Shown here one piece after another: positions 25,898 to 37,129 of a DNA stretch of 64,000 bases. Source of the stretch: Bugula neritina (lineage: Eukaryota; Bryozoa; Gymnolaemata; Cheilostomatida; Bugulidae); NCBI GenBank assembly GCA_964035545.1, contig OZ037767.1, positions 26,459,628-26,523,627 on the forward strand, read 5' to 3'. Under the pieces are notes generated by a model. That model searched no databases. It worked only from the letters and a program-made list of their open reading frames with translations, and had not been told where the DNA came from. Both the position numbers and the translations under genes were made by a program. The stretch's first letter is position 1, and the number at the start of each line of letters is the position of its first letter.

Positions 25898-28222
25898 AGT
25901 ATTAACTCCATAACTTTGATAATTTTAGCGTTTTATTATAGTTCATGGCAATCAATTTGTTGTTGAGAAAAATGTTGTGTTCATAATTATAGTTTAAAGA
26001 TCTTATGTTGTGTATTCTATTTTTGTAATTGTTGGTTATATTTGTTAATGTACTATCTGTTTTATCATTTATTTGTTTTGCAATAAAATATATTCAAAGT
26101 ACAATTATGAGTTGCAGAGTTATCTCTCCATCTGCTAACAGGATGTGGAAGATTGATTAGTTCTCATCTCAATACCAATTATAATTATCAACTCTAAATG
26201 TAATTGTAACAAGGGTGGTTGACACACAAAAATTCATTTACTCCTATTATTTTATTATTCCATAATGTGCTGCTATGGTCAACAAACTGATATATAACAC
26301 AGCAACTTCGTGACAGCAATTTAGACAAGAGAGTACAATTACAACAAATATGACATATATGACATATAGAGGCGTAAAAACAAGCTATATAGTATGGAAT
26401 AACTAAATGCTAATTACATGAGAAAAATTAGTTATTTGAAAGACTTACTTAGTCTATCTATCAGTAATTTATGTATAACTTGACTTTCTTTATTAACTGA
26501 CTTATTATTAATATGGTGAAATTTTTGAGCTGGTTAAGCTCAGTCTTATAACTTCTTCATCTATATAGAGTGCACTATTAGCTAACATGGTTGGCATAGT
26601 TCTCTGTTGTATTTATTATAAACTAGTTTGCACTATCATGCTTATAATATTATTTTCCATTACTACAAAATATTTATAGTAGTAAAATACAAGCAATTTG
26701 TTGGCCTTGTTATAATAAGCCATCAAAATCATGGAAATTGTGATGCTTTAATATCAGAAATGAGATACATCTATTCTTGTGTGCTTGCCGCAATGTAATT
26801 TGAGCTTAATATATTATATAGTAAAGTAGTCCCCAGTTATATTTGCTTTTTCCTCAGTAGTCTTTTTCAAGACCAGCTCGCATCTATCTTACAGTTGAAC
26901 AAAGCTCAAGATTTCAACCTAACAAGTTGCATAAACCTTATATTCATTGTACTTCCATGAGAAGTTAATTCCATAAAGATTATTAGTATTAACTATAAAA
27001 AATACTTGAGTTAATTTACATCCTTTACAACTCTATTTACTCATTACCAAAATATGTTAAAATTTATTATGTTTGCAGAAATGTAACAAAAATGTCTAAT
27101 AGCAAAAAGATTAAGCTACAGAAGTCTGACAAATGACAAATTAGCCGGATGTAAATATTGATATTAGCAGCTTTTAGCTGTACCAAGGATGTATTTCCAT
27201 AATTATATAGTTTGTTAACAGAGTTGGAAACTCATTTATGGCATAATTATTTATAATACCAACAAATACATGTTCTATATTATAATTCGTTAAAATTACT
27301 CAACAATGAGAAGTAATAACACAGGCAGTGACCGTTTCCTTCTCAAACATGGGAGGCAGGATGACCCAGCAGTAAATTCTTCCTCGGTGTTGCAGCAGCC
27401 ATGCATACGAAACTTTGTCAACATCACCTCTAAAGGATATGACATCATCTCTTAAAACAAAATACACCAGAGCAGGAGATTTCACCTTCGACCTTCAGCA
27501 GGTGATATATCCTGGAAAAAAGCACATATTGCATTATATTACATAGCTTTTATAGCTTTCTTTCTGACCTGTTACATAGTAGCTAATAAAATTGCTGATG
27601 GCTACAATACTTTAAGACAATTGCGTTCATGCAACCTTTGATATACTGATAACATTTTAAAATAAATTCATAGGTTCACTCTGTAGGAGTCGTCATACTA
27701 TTTTACAAAAATGCCTGCCTAATTATTTACTAAGCAACTTTTTCAAAAATTACAGATTCATTATTTGTAATAATTTACGTTTATGTGATATTGCTTTAGA
27801 GTTTAGAACAATTTAAATTGATATTTATCCACTTGCTCATTCCAAAGCATATAGTAAAAGCATAAATGAAAGTTTAAAATACGACTACTGGCTAATATTG
27901 ACTCAAGAAAAGTTGTAAATGTCTACAGATAATTAAAAATTGATTGAGTCTTTTTAAAAATGCAACTGGTTGACCAAATATGAAGATACTACTCCAACGA
28001 CAAAATGTACTAAAATTTCACAAAAGTATGAGATAACTTAATATTCTTATTGCACCAACATGAACGATTGTAAAGAAAAGCCAATGGCAATTTAACTGCG
28101 ATATATTGATTTTTATGCTCACAAGCTACAACTTGATTGTCTTATTCTGAATCAAACTATTTAGAAAACAAGACAGAACTATTATAAAATGTTGGTGATT
28201 ATCTGCCCTCTGTTTGATTATT
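25898..28222. other. Intergenic region between metalloproteinase and P450 cluster
   Basis: Holds the metalloproteinase 3' UTR. The rest is AT-rich with no supported exon. A 61-codon minus-strand frame at 27300-27485 has no recognisable features. Confidence 0.45.
26082..26087 (+). terminator. Polyadenylation signal of the metalloproteinase gene
   Basis: AATAAA 185 bases downstream of the stop codon. Confidence 0.6.
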
Positions 28223-28967
28223 TTATCTGCTTGAGAAGATAATTTCAGATGGATTGGAAGTATTTACTAGAAACGAATATTTTTTAGGTTTATCTGTAAC
28301 AGTAAAGTCCCTCAGAAATTTTAATATCAAATATTTGTAGAAAAGTAAAAAAGAATAAAAAAATTCCATTTTAGCCAAGCCTTCTTCTAGACAAGCCCTT
28401 CGACCTACAACAAATATAATTCTATTAACTAATTGGTTGTCCGTTGCCAAAAAACTCAGCAGTGAAACCATTTTTTACAGCAGCACCATGTTATAGAATG
28501 AAAATATAGTATGTTCAACAATTTCTTTGTTTTTTTGTATGTCAATTTATTCACATTTTTCTCAAATTTGTAAACTGGCTGCTGTAGCTCAATAAAAGAC
28601 TAGGAACCCTAGTGTAAAACTGAATGTTTGTTACACAATTTTAAGGCTACCAAAATAAATACATGTACAAGCATATACACTTATTAGTTATGAAATACAG
28701 ACCTTTAAAAGTTAGTCTCTTAAATTGTGTTTCAATAAATTTAAAGTGAAAATAACATACTTTTCCAAACTTTTGACGGTTTGACTCTATAAATTTAGCC
28801 AATGATCCAGACAGCAATATCTGAGGAGAATTTCCAATAATAGGAAAAGCAAAAGGTCCAGGAGGATATTTGTCATTGGTTTTTCTCATCAGATAAATGA
28901 ATAATAGTGCTGTGACAGTTCCAGCCAATGAGAGGCTTATAACTAAAGAGAAGTCTAACTCCATCAT
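28223..28967 (-). pseudogene. Inverted cytochrome P450 remnant: first and last exon only
   Basis: Lies opposite in orientation to the three intact P450 genes. Exon 1 (28967-28761) is whole, the same 207 bases as in the intact genes, with membrane anchor and YPPGPFAFPIIGN. The final exon (28404-28223) follows after only about 350 bases. Exons 2-6, which encode the oxygen-binding helix, ExxR and most of the fold, are absent. The last exon carries a one-base loss followed by a one-base gain, so about 20 residues are read in a shifted frame before it returns to TVTD. The heme motif reads RRACLEEG instead of RRACLGEG. It cannot make a P450. Confidence 0.88.
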
Positions 28968-29582
28968 TCTCCCAAAAAACATCAAGAAATACTATTTTAT
29001 GAAACTGTTGATGCTATGGAAAAAATAAATCAAAAGTTGAAGATGAAAACTGCTTACTCAAATACAGAGCAGATAGGCCTACTAAAAAAATTCAACGTTA
29101 TTGGAGTTATTTTCTATATTGAGTGAAATAATGCTGATGCACAGGTTGTAGCAAATGAACAGCAAGAATAATCAGTAAAGTTTCAAAGATAAATCTTTTT
29201 AGAATAAGCATTTTGACAAAAATAGTTGTGTTTTGTAAAAAGAACTCAGCTTGCTTCAAGTTATTGAATTATTACATAGTATGTCTATAGGCCTACTACA
29301 AATCTGATAATGTGTAACTCTTGTACATCTCCATAACCTGGCACAGAATAGAGGAGCATATCAACTTATCAGTAACTATAAGCTAGGTTAATACTCCATA
29401 GGTTGTAACTGAGAAACAAGTAGAGGCTTGCAATTGTGATTAGGCCATAAACTAAAATACTTTTTGCTTGCAGCTTACACCTGAGTGATGTGACATCCAT
29501 CACTATATAATTAGAATATGCTATAGTTATTGGTTGGTTAAACTACTACATATGCACTTTTAAAGGGTGCCATTCCAGTTAT

Positions 29583-29583
<1 letters not shown>

Positions 29584-29657
<74 letters not shown>

Positions 29658-29745
29658 CTGAAGATGGGTACAGTGGTACCCGAAATATCAGTGTAATTAC
29701 TTTACCTAATAAAGTAATAAATAACAATGTTTCTCGTATACCTAT

Positions 29746-29830
<85 letters not shown>

Positions 29831-29832
29831 AT

Positions 29833-29898
<66 letters not shown>
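29584..29898. repeat. Three (TA)n microsatellite tracts
   Basis: TA runs at about 29584-29650, 29746-29826 and 29836-29898. The last two are separated by a repeat of CCTATTTATA. Ile/Tyr-alternating frames here are artefacts. Confidence 0.95.
29658..29690 (+). ncRNA. Hammerhead-ribozyme-like core, possible Penelope-type element remnant
   Basis: CTGAAGA is followed by a 6-bp hairpin (GGGTAC, loop AGTG, GTACCC) and then GAAA. This is the order of the hammerhead core CUGANGA, stem II, GAAA. One extra T precedes stem II, and stem III is not obvious. Flanking TA repeats and a following AATAAA-like stretch fit a retroelement tail. Tentative. Confidence 0.3.
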
Positions 29899-29900
<2 letters not shown>

Positions 29901-30370
29901 AACTAATATTATGATATACAAATTCAGGTGCAAAAACAGCTATAAGTTTGTACAAATCATACTTGGAGAAAAGGGGTGGTTATTGGGAACCCTCATCTTG
30001 CTGGAAAGATGATGCTAAACTTGTCAGCACGTAATAGATTGCAAGTTTAGTACCATAGGTTTAACTTGTAGTCTGAAAGCAGCTAGCTGATGTGATGATT
30101 GATTGATATATTATTGTGGTGAAAGGGTACCGAGCTGTATGCATCCATTGTGACTAAATCTTTCACAAAGCAAAAGCTGAAAGCCCATTGCTAGTATTTA
30201 TTCAGTCATTGATACTCACAATGTAGTTATTACTTATTATGCAAGTGACAGACTGCAAGCGTGATGCAAATTGAATGATTAATTATTTACACTGCAAGTT
30301 CAGTGCTAGCTTGCATCACCATTGCAGTACTCATTGGAAATGCATACGAAACAGTTTAACTCGGCGACAG

Positions 30371-30555
30371 TATATAATATATATAATAGCATTCTAGTTA
30401 CACTCTCTTATCATTATAATCTGTGACGGATGTGATACCACGCATGAGTAAGCTGCAAGCACAGGGTATTTCAGCATATCAACTACTCACAGCTGCAAGA
30501 TCCTACTAGTTTACAACATATTACAAGCTATTGGATGTTTACCTGATAATTACAG
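30371..30555 (+). promoter_or_regulatory. P450 copy A promoter and non-coding leader exon
   Basis: TATATAATATATATAATAG at 30371 is the TATA region, about 10 bases longer than in copies B and C. Upstream, 30240-30360 is strongly conserved among the three copies and includes GATGCAAATTGAATGA and a GCTTGCATCACC stretch. The leader exon ends at 30555 with donor ACAG/GTAAGT and would splice to the acceptor at 31241, five bases before the ATG. Confidence 0.6.
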
Positions 30556-31246
30556 GTAAGTTGACATTCTCCATTCTTTACCAGGTTATTAGGATAGGCA
30601 ATGGTTGCACATAATCATGTGTATGGTAGATATATAACTATATGATACCTATTAGTATTATACAATGGTCCAAAGTAGCAGGCAGTAGCTGTTTAGGCCT
30701 CATCAATGTAGTTATAGGCACTGTTGTTCACACAATAGCAATGAATTACGTATTTTCAAACCGTACCAATACTGCTAACACGTGCTGTGCTAAAACTGAG
30801 AATTTTGGTAGCAAACCTGGCACTATACAACTTTATATAACCTGTTCAAACAATGTATCTAACTAAAGGCTTTCCATCAGATCTGAACACAGATTGCAAG
30901 GAAGTTCTACCTAATCTGAGGTATTCTCACTTTACCTTCGTTGCACACGTATAGTTTTACCCTCATGTCATCTTGAAAGAATCAGTACTCAATTTCTTAT
31001 AGGCTACATTGTTTTGGTGTGATGTTAACCTTCTATCATACCAAAACAATAATACTGATACCTTTGCCTAGAAGCTTGCTTGCTATTAGTAAGCAGTATG
31101 ACTGTATTTAAACCAATGTCAGGTGTCCGATGCATTTATTCTGTCTTAGAGTTTGCATAAGTTTTCGGCTTTAATTTTCTCTTTGTTTTTCAGCAAGAAA
31201 CTATAGCAATAGCAGTATTATAATTTATAATATGTTTTTAGGGAGA

Positions 31247-34200
31247 ATGATGGAGTTAGACTTCTCTTCAGCTACAAGCCTCTTATTGGCTGGAACTGTC
31301 ACAGCACTACTATTCATTTATCTGATGAGAAAAACCAGTAACAAATATCCCCCTGGACCTTTTGCTTTTCCTATTATTGGAAATTCTCCTCAGATTCTGC
31401 TGTCCGGATCATTGGCTAAATTTATAGAGTCAAACCGTCAACAGTTTGGAAATGTATGTTATTTTCACTAATTTATATTTTCTCAATGCAGTTTCAGAAA
31501 CTTAATTTATGCAAGTCTACATTCTGTAACTAAAAGGTGTATAATATGTTCATACATTGATTTTAGTAACCTTTAAGCTATACGACAAACGCCTATTTTT
31601 TATCACCCAGGTTCCTGCTCTTTCTTAAAATTCGCAACTAACATCTTGATTACATTAATATACAAAAAAGCATTGTTGAACCCTTGAATATGTAACATTT
31701 CCCCCATACAACAAGGTGTTGTTGTAAAATTTAATTACACTGCTGATATTTTGTTAACAGCAAACAACAAAATAGTGTTTAATTTTATATAATTTCAGGT
31801 GTTCACTTTTGTATCAGGAGGTAGTAAGCGAGTAGTAGTATCAGGATATGATGCAATCTACAGACTGTTGGTCAAGAATGCAGATCACACTAGTACAAGA
31901 TCAACTGCCTCCATGACACAGACTATAAAAATGGCAGCACAAAAAACTCCTGGTAGTATTTCATACACTTGTGTAACTTTTGGTATCACAATTTTATCAT
32001 CCGACTAAAGTCATTCTGAGAATTTTAATTAAGTAAGCTTTAACAAGAGTGTAGCCATTCAAATACATTCTTTACAATCAGCTTAGTAATGATTATTTGA
32101 GTAAAAACTAAGCACACCAGTTTCAAATCATAAGTCTAAACTTTAAAATAATCTTAGAAGCAACTAGTTACTAAAGAATTGTAGGCTTTTAGTTGTAGGC
32201 TGTAGCCAGTATTGAAAACCCTCTGCCATAATATCTTGCAGTGCCGTTATTTGTACAAATGATTTTATTCTCCAGTGTTAGCTCGACGGGAACTGTAAAC
32301 TATGAGGCTTACTGCAAATTGCAAGACGTTTACAACTTACCATTATTGCAACAAAATAGGTGTTTACAGTGCCTACAATTATACTTGTAATAGATTAAGT
32401 GTGTTACGACTATATTTTTGTCAAGTTCTTGTAGCCTGTTCTTCTTTCTTTGCAAACAGTTGTCATAATTTTGCTGCTACTAGTTAAAGAATGATTGATA
32501 CATGAAATAATGAAATTGTGCTTCTATTATCTAATTTTAGGTGTTATTTGGGCTCCATATCCACTTTGGAAGGACTTGAGATCATTTTCCATCAGTTCAA
32601 TGAGAGACGAGGGTATGGGGAAATCTACTTTAGAGCCACAGCTTATAGAAGAACTTGAACTATTCATTGCACATTTTATTGAACCAAACTTGAATAAACC
32701 AATAGACATGACACTTGGACTGAGTCAGGCTACTAATAACATGATCTCTCAAATGATGTTTCGTCGGCGATTTGATTATGAGGATGAGGCTTTCAAAACA
32801 AGAATCGAATCTATCGATGAATCGCTTTCAATTAGTCTTAAAATCTCAATGGTTGAGAATTTGCCATTTGGAAAATATTTTATAAAATCAGCTATTGAGA
32901 GAGATAATTACATATCTTATACTATCCTGTTGCCTGCATTACAACATCTCATTGATGAGCACAAAGATGACCTGGACGAGCATGACCCCAGAGATATTAT
33001 GGATAAATACCTTCTTCAGTCGCAGAAAGAGCGGAATGAAGGGAAAACCAATCATAGCTATTCAGGTGAGACAATAGTAAGAACTTTGAAGTATGTTGAT
33101 TGTGTAGTTTCAATGCAACATCTCTTTACCTTCACCTTCACAATATAACATAATATAGGATAGCATAATAAAATAATAAAATAAAAATATACAATAAAAT
33201 AAAATGTAATGAGTTAAATATAATCAAGTTTTAATTGTTGGATGTTACAGAAGACAATGCTAGAATTCTTGCTATACAAATGTATATTGCTGGAACTGAA
33301 ACCACTGCTACAGCTTTAAGATGGGCTCTCCTGTTTATGTGTCTACATCCAGATGTTAAGAGCAAAGTCCAGAAGGAGATATCTGAACACTTGGGTAATA
33401 AACATAAACATGGCATTAGCACTCTATATTATTCAGTACATATAACTTGAATACCTATCTTTGTGGGTTTGTGATATTGTATATTAGCTATGCTCATAAT
33501 CATTAGTCAAATTATCTTGTATTTTTGGAAGACATTGCAAACTAGAAGTGCTTTGTCAAAATTTCTGCTGATAGTTTTGTCAGTTGCCAACATCAAAACT
33601 GAAGATGAAATTGCCATATTAAAATTAACTATGCAATCTATTATCTGTCAATTAAGAACTTATAGATTGAAAGAATTTGTACAACTTCTGACAACTCATA
33701 GTTCCCTTGTTTCTAGGAAACCGTACTGTATCTTGTAAAGATCGAGTCAGTATGCCATATACTGATGCTGTGCTCCTTGAGACGTTGAGGAAGGCTTCTG
33801 TTGCTGGTGTTGGGTTGCCACATACTCTTGAGAAGGAAATGGTTATAGATGGTGTGGTGAGTATATTTACACAGCAAACTAATGTTATGCTGAGATAAGA
33901 AAAGTTAGAATAGAAACACATCTGCTATATAATATATGAGATCATTTTTTCTGGTGATTTTCGAAACTTCTGTTTTTTGTTTTAGACAATCCCAGCAGGC
34001 GCAGATCTAATGATCAATTTAGACTCAGTACTTTTTGATGAAGACGTATTTGAAGATCCACGGTCTTTCAAACCTGAGAGATTTTTAACAGGGGATATAA
34101 CATTGAAAAAACAGAGGACTATTCCATTTGGTATTGGTGAGTATTTACTGCTGATTCATAATTGTCCTAGAATCCGTATTTACAAAAATAGTTTCATTTT

Positions 34201-34632
34201 TTGTAGCTTGCTTTTGCCAATTTTCTCTTTTAGCAAATTTTTCAGAAAATAGGCTTATAATTGTAAAATATTTAAATTTCATCATAAATTACACAATTAA
34301 CAGTACAGCAAGTCTTAGTATGGTATAGCGTAGTTTCACTGCACTACTATAAGTTCAACCAGGAACTGTATTTGCTTCATCATATGATTTTTAGTTAAAA
34401 CAACATAATTGTTGTTAATTTTTAGAATAATAGCATTATACTTGTTGTAGGTCGAAGGGCTTGTCTAGGAGAAGGCTTGGCTAAAATGGAATTCTTTTTA
34501 TTCTTTGTTACTTTTCTACAAAGATATGATATGAAAATTCCTGAAGGACTTACTGTTACAGATGAACCTAAGAAATATTCATTTATAGTAAATACTCCCA
34601 ATCCATATGAAATTATCTTCTCACGCAGATGA
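31247..34632 (+). CDS. Cytochrome P450, clan 2 (CYP2-like), tandem copy A
   Basis: Coding exons: 31247-31453, 31799-31952, 32541-33065, 33251-33394, 33717-33856, 33986-34136, 34451-34632 (TGA). Phases agree; 500 residues, normal for a microsomal P450. An N-terminal membrane helix and the proline hinge YPPGPFAFPIIGN anchor it in the ER. All core motifs are present: helix C WKDLR (130-134), helix I AGTETT (309-314), ExxR ETLR (365-368), PERF (420-423) and heme loop FGIGRRACLG with Cys445. MRDEGMGKS and the overall pattern fit CYP2-like enzymes, heme monooxygenases that use NADPH-P450 reductase. The substrate cannot be read from sequence. It differs from B and C mainly at residues 211-228 (IDESLSISLKISMVEN). 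A second Met follows the first directly. Confidence 0.93.
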
Positions 34633-35944
34633 AGTTGTCGGAGAGAGGGCAGATAATTACTAATATTTTAGAATAGTTTTGTTTTATTTTCTAATTCATT
34701 TCATTAACAATAACACAATGATTTTAACAAGTTGTAAACCTAAAAATCAATCTCAAAACTATTAATATCTTTTATTCTTCATGTTGGTAGATTGAAACTA
34801 ACTGCTCTCGTATAAACAATTTTTTTGTAAAATTTTCAGTACATTATGTTTTTTATAAAATGTAAATTAATAATATTCAGTTAGCCAATAGTGTCTGCAA
34901 AAGCTGAACTATTTTTTTATTTTCTGTAAACATTTACAAGTTTTCTTGAAGTGATGAAACCCTTAAAATCTTAAACTTACATTTATACACTTACTCCATT
35001 ATATTTAAAATGAACAAATTGATACATGTCAATAAATTATTTTATAACGTCTTAAGCAACTTCACGTAAACAAATATGATTACAGACTATAAATGATATA
35101 TATTGAGAAAATTGCTTCAAGTTTGAGAAAGACTTTTAGAATTAGTGAGCAGTTTTTTTGTAAAAGGGTATGAAAACTCCCATAATGTACAGTTCTTTGA
35201 ATTTATTTTAAAATGTTATTATAATATCAAATGTTGAGTAAATTTTATTAGTTGTATTACTGTCACTTACATTGGACCATTAATGAATAGTGAGAAAAAT
35301 TAAGGTGGGAAAGTATGCGAGATTTTGTAATACTTGAATGTTTCATACTAATGTCTTAATAAGTTTTGGGAAGATTGTTACTCATATTTTCTAAAATGAA
35401 GTACAACAATGCATACAGCAACATCAGTCATTGATAATAATATGCTGATCTCTTTCTTTTGGTATTTGTTGCTTTGCCCAATCACCCAATCAACTGTCAA
35501 CCATGACTTTGATTAATTGGAAATCATTAAATTTACAAATTAATATACAAATTTAAACCAACAAAGGTTTTCAACTATTTAGAATTCACTTGTTTAAACA
35601 GTTTACTGTGATATACTTTGAATTCCTGAGGTGTAAATTTCGCCTTCAGCAGTGGAAGCAGGATGCGGATAATTATGACCAATTCAAAAAATGAAACTAT
35701 GAAACTGGTAAAAATGATTGAAAACACATTTACTATGGGTAATCAAGTGCAAACATCTAAAGTTACACACATGCACACATCGACAAGAATTAAAAGTTTA
35801 AACAAATGTGAATTTCCCATTTCCATTTGCCTTTGTACACAGTATTGGTTTTCTTCTGTATTTGCTGTATTGCAAGAAAACTGAAGCTAAACTTGTCAGA
35901 CTCCAACTAACTGCAAGTTTCCTACTATATAAGCTCAACTGTTG
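34633..35944. repeat. Downstream part of P450 unit A, shared with units B and C
   Basis: The 3' flank is closely similar to 40634-41996 and, less closely, to 46586-47480. No gene of its own. Its end carries the broken coiled-coil exon at 35560-35900. Confidence 0.7.
35560..35900 (-). pseudogene. Captured, broken copy of the coiled-coil gene exon (unit A)
   Basis: Matches 48945-49340 in base sequence: the stretch around TATACTTTGAATT, TTCGCCTTCAGCAGTGG, GAAACTGGTAAAA, and TTTCCATTTGCCTTTG with TTCTTCTGTATTTGCTGTAT. Relative to the intact gene, roughly 150 bases in the middle are missing and there are many substitutions. Confidence 0.75.
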
Positions 35945-35975
35945 GTCTCACAACAGCTAGGGTAAGTAACTAATA
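35920..35975 (+). promoter_or_regulatory. Possible second, distal promoter upstream of P450 copy B
   Basis: A TATA-like ACTATATAAGCTC is followed about 45 bases later by a strong donor, GCTAGG/GTAAGTAAC. The same arrangement occurs before copy C (42011-42065) but is eroded before copy A. Could be an alternative leader exon. Confidence 0.3.
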
Positions 35976-36090
35976 TGATGTATTTATTGTGATGGAAGGG
36001 TATGCATTCATTGTGACATAATCTTTCACAAAGCAAAAGCTGAAAGCCCATTGCTAGTATTTATTCAGTCATTGATACTCATAATGTAGT

Positions 36091-36466
36091 TAAAGAATTC
36101 CTGACACACTTTACTTATATAGCATGAAAATATTCATCTATGTCTTAGCTATTATTTTAACACTCTTTTAGGGTTTCAGGTCTAAACAATTTTGTTTTAT
36201 AACAATTTTAGTGCATGCATGTCCAAAAAACTTCCAGAATTTTTTTCGCCTTTCTGTGACGTATTACACCGCAGTTGCGAGAAATAGATGGAAATGCCGC
36301 CTGTAAGACATTCGGAAAATAAATATAGGCTATATTTTCCGTTGCATGTAACCTTACTTTTAGCATTTTTAATTTATCGGACGTCTGTCTAGCCCCCCAA
36401 TTAGTGTTTTTTTGTGGAATTTAGGTTTTATTTCATAAACAAATTTCGCGGCAATAAATACATAGC
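36091..36466. mobile_element. About 375-bp insertion in the upstream region of P450 copy B
   Basis: Copies A and C run directly from ATAATGTAGTT-type sequence to CAAGTGACAGACTGC or CAGGTGACAGACTGC, but copy B has about 375 bases in between. The insert is unrelated to the flanks. I could not identify terminal repeats, so the element class is unknown. Confidence 0.55.
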
Positions 36467-36593
36467 TACAGGTGACAGATTGCAAGCGTGATGCAAATTG
36501 AATGATTGATTACACTGCAATTTCAGTCCTAGCTTGCATCACCATTGCAGTACTCATTGGAAATGCATACGAAACAGTTTAACTAGGCGACAG

Positions 36594-36756
36594 TATATAA
36601 TAGCATTCTAGTTACACTCTCTTACCATTATAATCTGTGACAGATATCACGCTTGTGTAAGGTGCTAGTACAGAGTATTACAGTATATCAACTGTCTGCA
36701 TGATCGCTACTAGTTGAAAACTTGCTAGCTATTGAGTGGTTACCTTATAAGTACAG
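36594..36756 (+). promoter_or_regulatory. P450 copy B promoter and non-coding leader exon
   Basis: TATA box TATATAA at 36594-36600. The leader exon ends at 36756 with ACAG/GTAAGT and would splice to the acceptor at 37123-37124. The conserved proximal block lies at 36470-36590. Confidence 0.6.
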
Positions 36757-37129
36757 GTAAGTCGGCGTTCTCCATTCTTTACCAGGTTATAAAGATACAC
36801 CAGGGTTACACATAATCAGGCATTTAGTAGAGATATTAGCAGATATATAGTAGCAGGCAGTAGCTATTTAGACCTCATTAGTGTCACAGGCTAAGGCATT
36901 GTTGTTCACACAATAGCAACAAATTATGTATTTTTAAACCATACTAATACTTAGCTAGTGTGCTAATCTAAAACCAGGATTTTGGTAGCAAACCTTGCAT
37001 TATACAACTTTATTCTCAATTCGAATTCATTATATTTAGTTTTTTTACCCTTGTACTATCTGGAAAGAATTGGTGCTGTTTTTCCTATAGCGTTAACAGT
37101 AGGTATTATATTTGATGTTTTTAGGGAGA

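Larger units (their letters stand above)
28968..30370. other. Spacer between inverted remnant and P450 copy A
   Basis: Contains three (TA)n tracts and a small fold-back between them (next entries). From about 30.0 kb on, sequence is shared with the upstream regions of copies B and C. Confidence 0.5.

Noticed and set aside
27300-27485. 61-codon minus-strand frame (DDVISFRGDVDKVSYAWLL)
   Set aside because: Preceded by an in-frame stop, no ATG, no phase-matched partner exon and no recognised family.
29567-29899. Open frame of alternating Ile and Tyr
   Set aside because: Translation of TA microsatellites.
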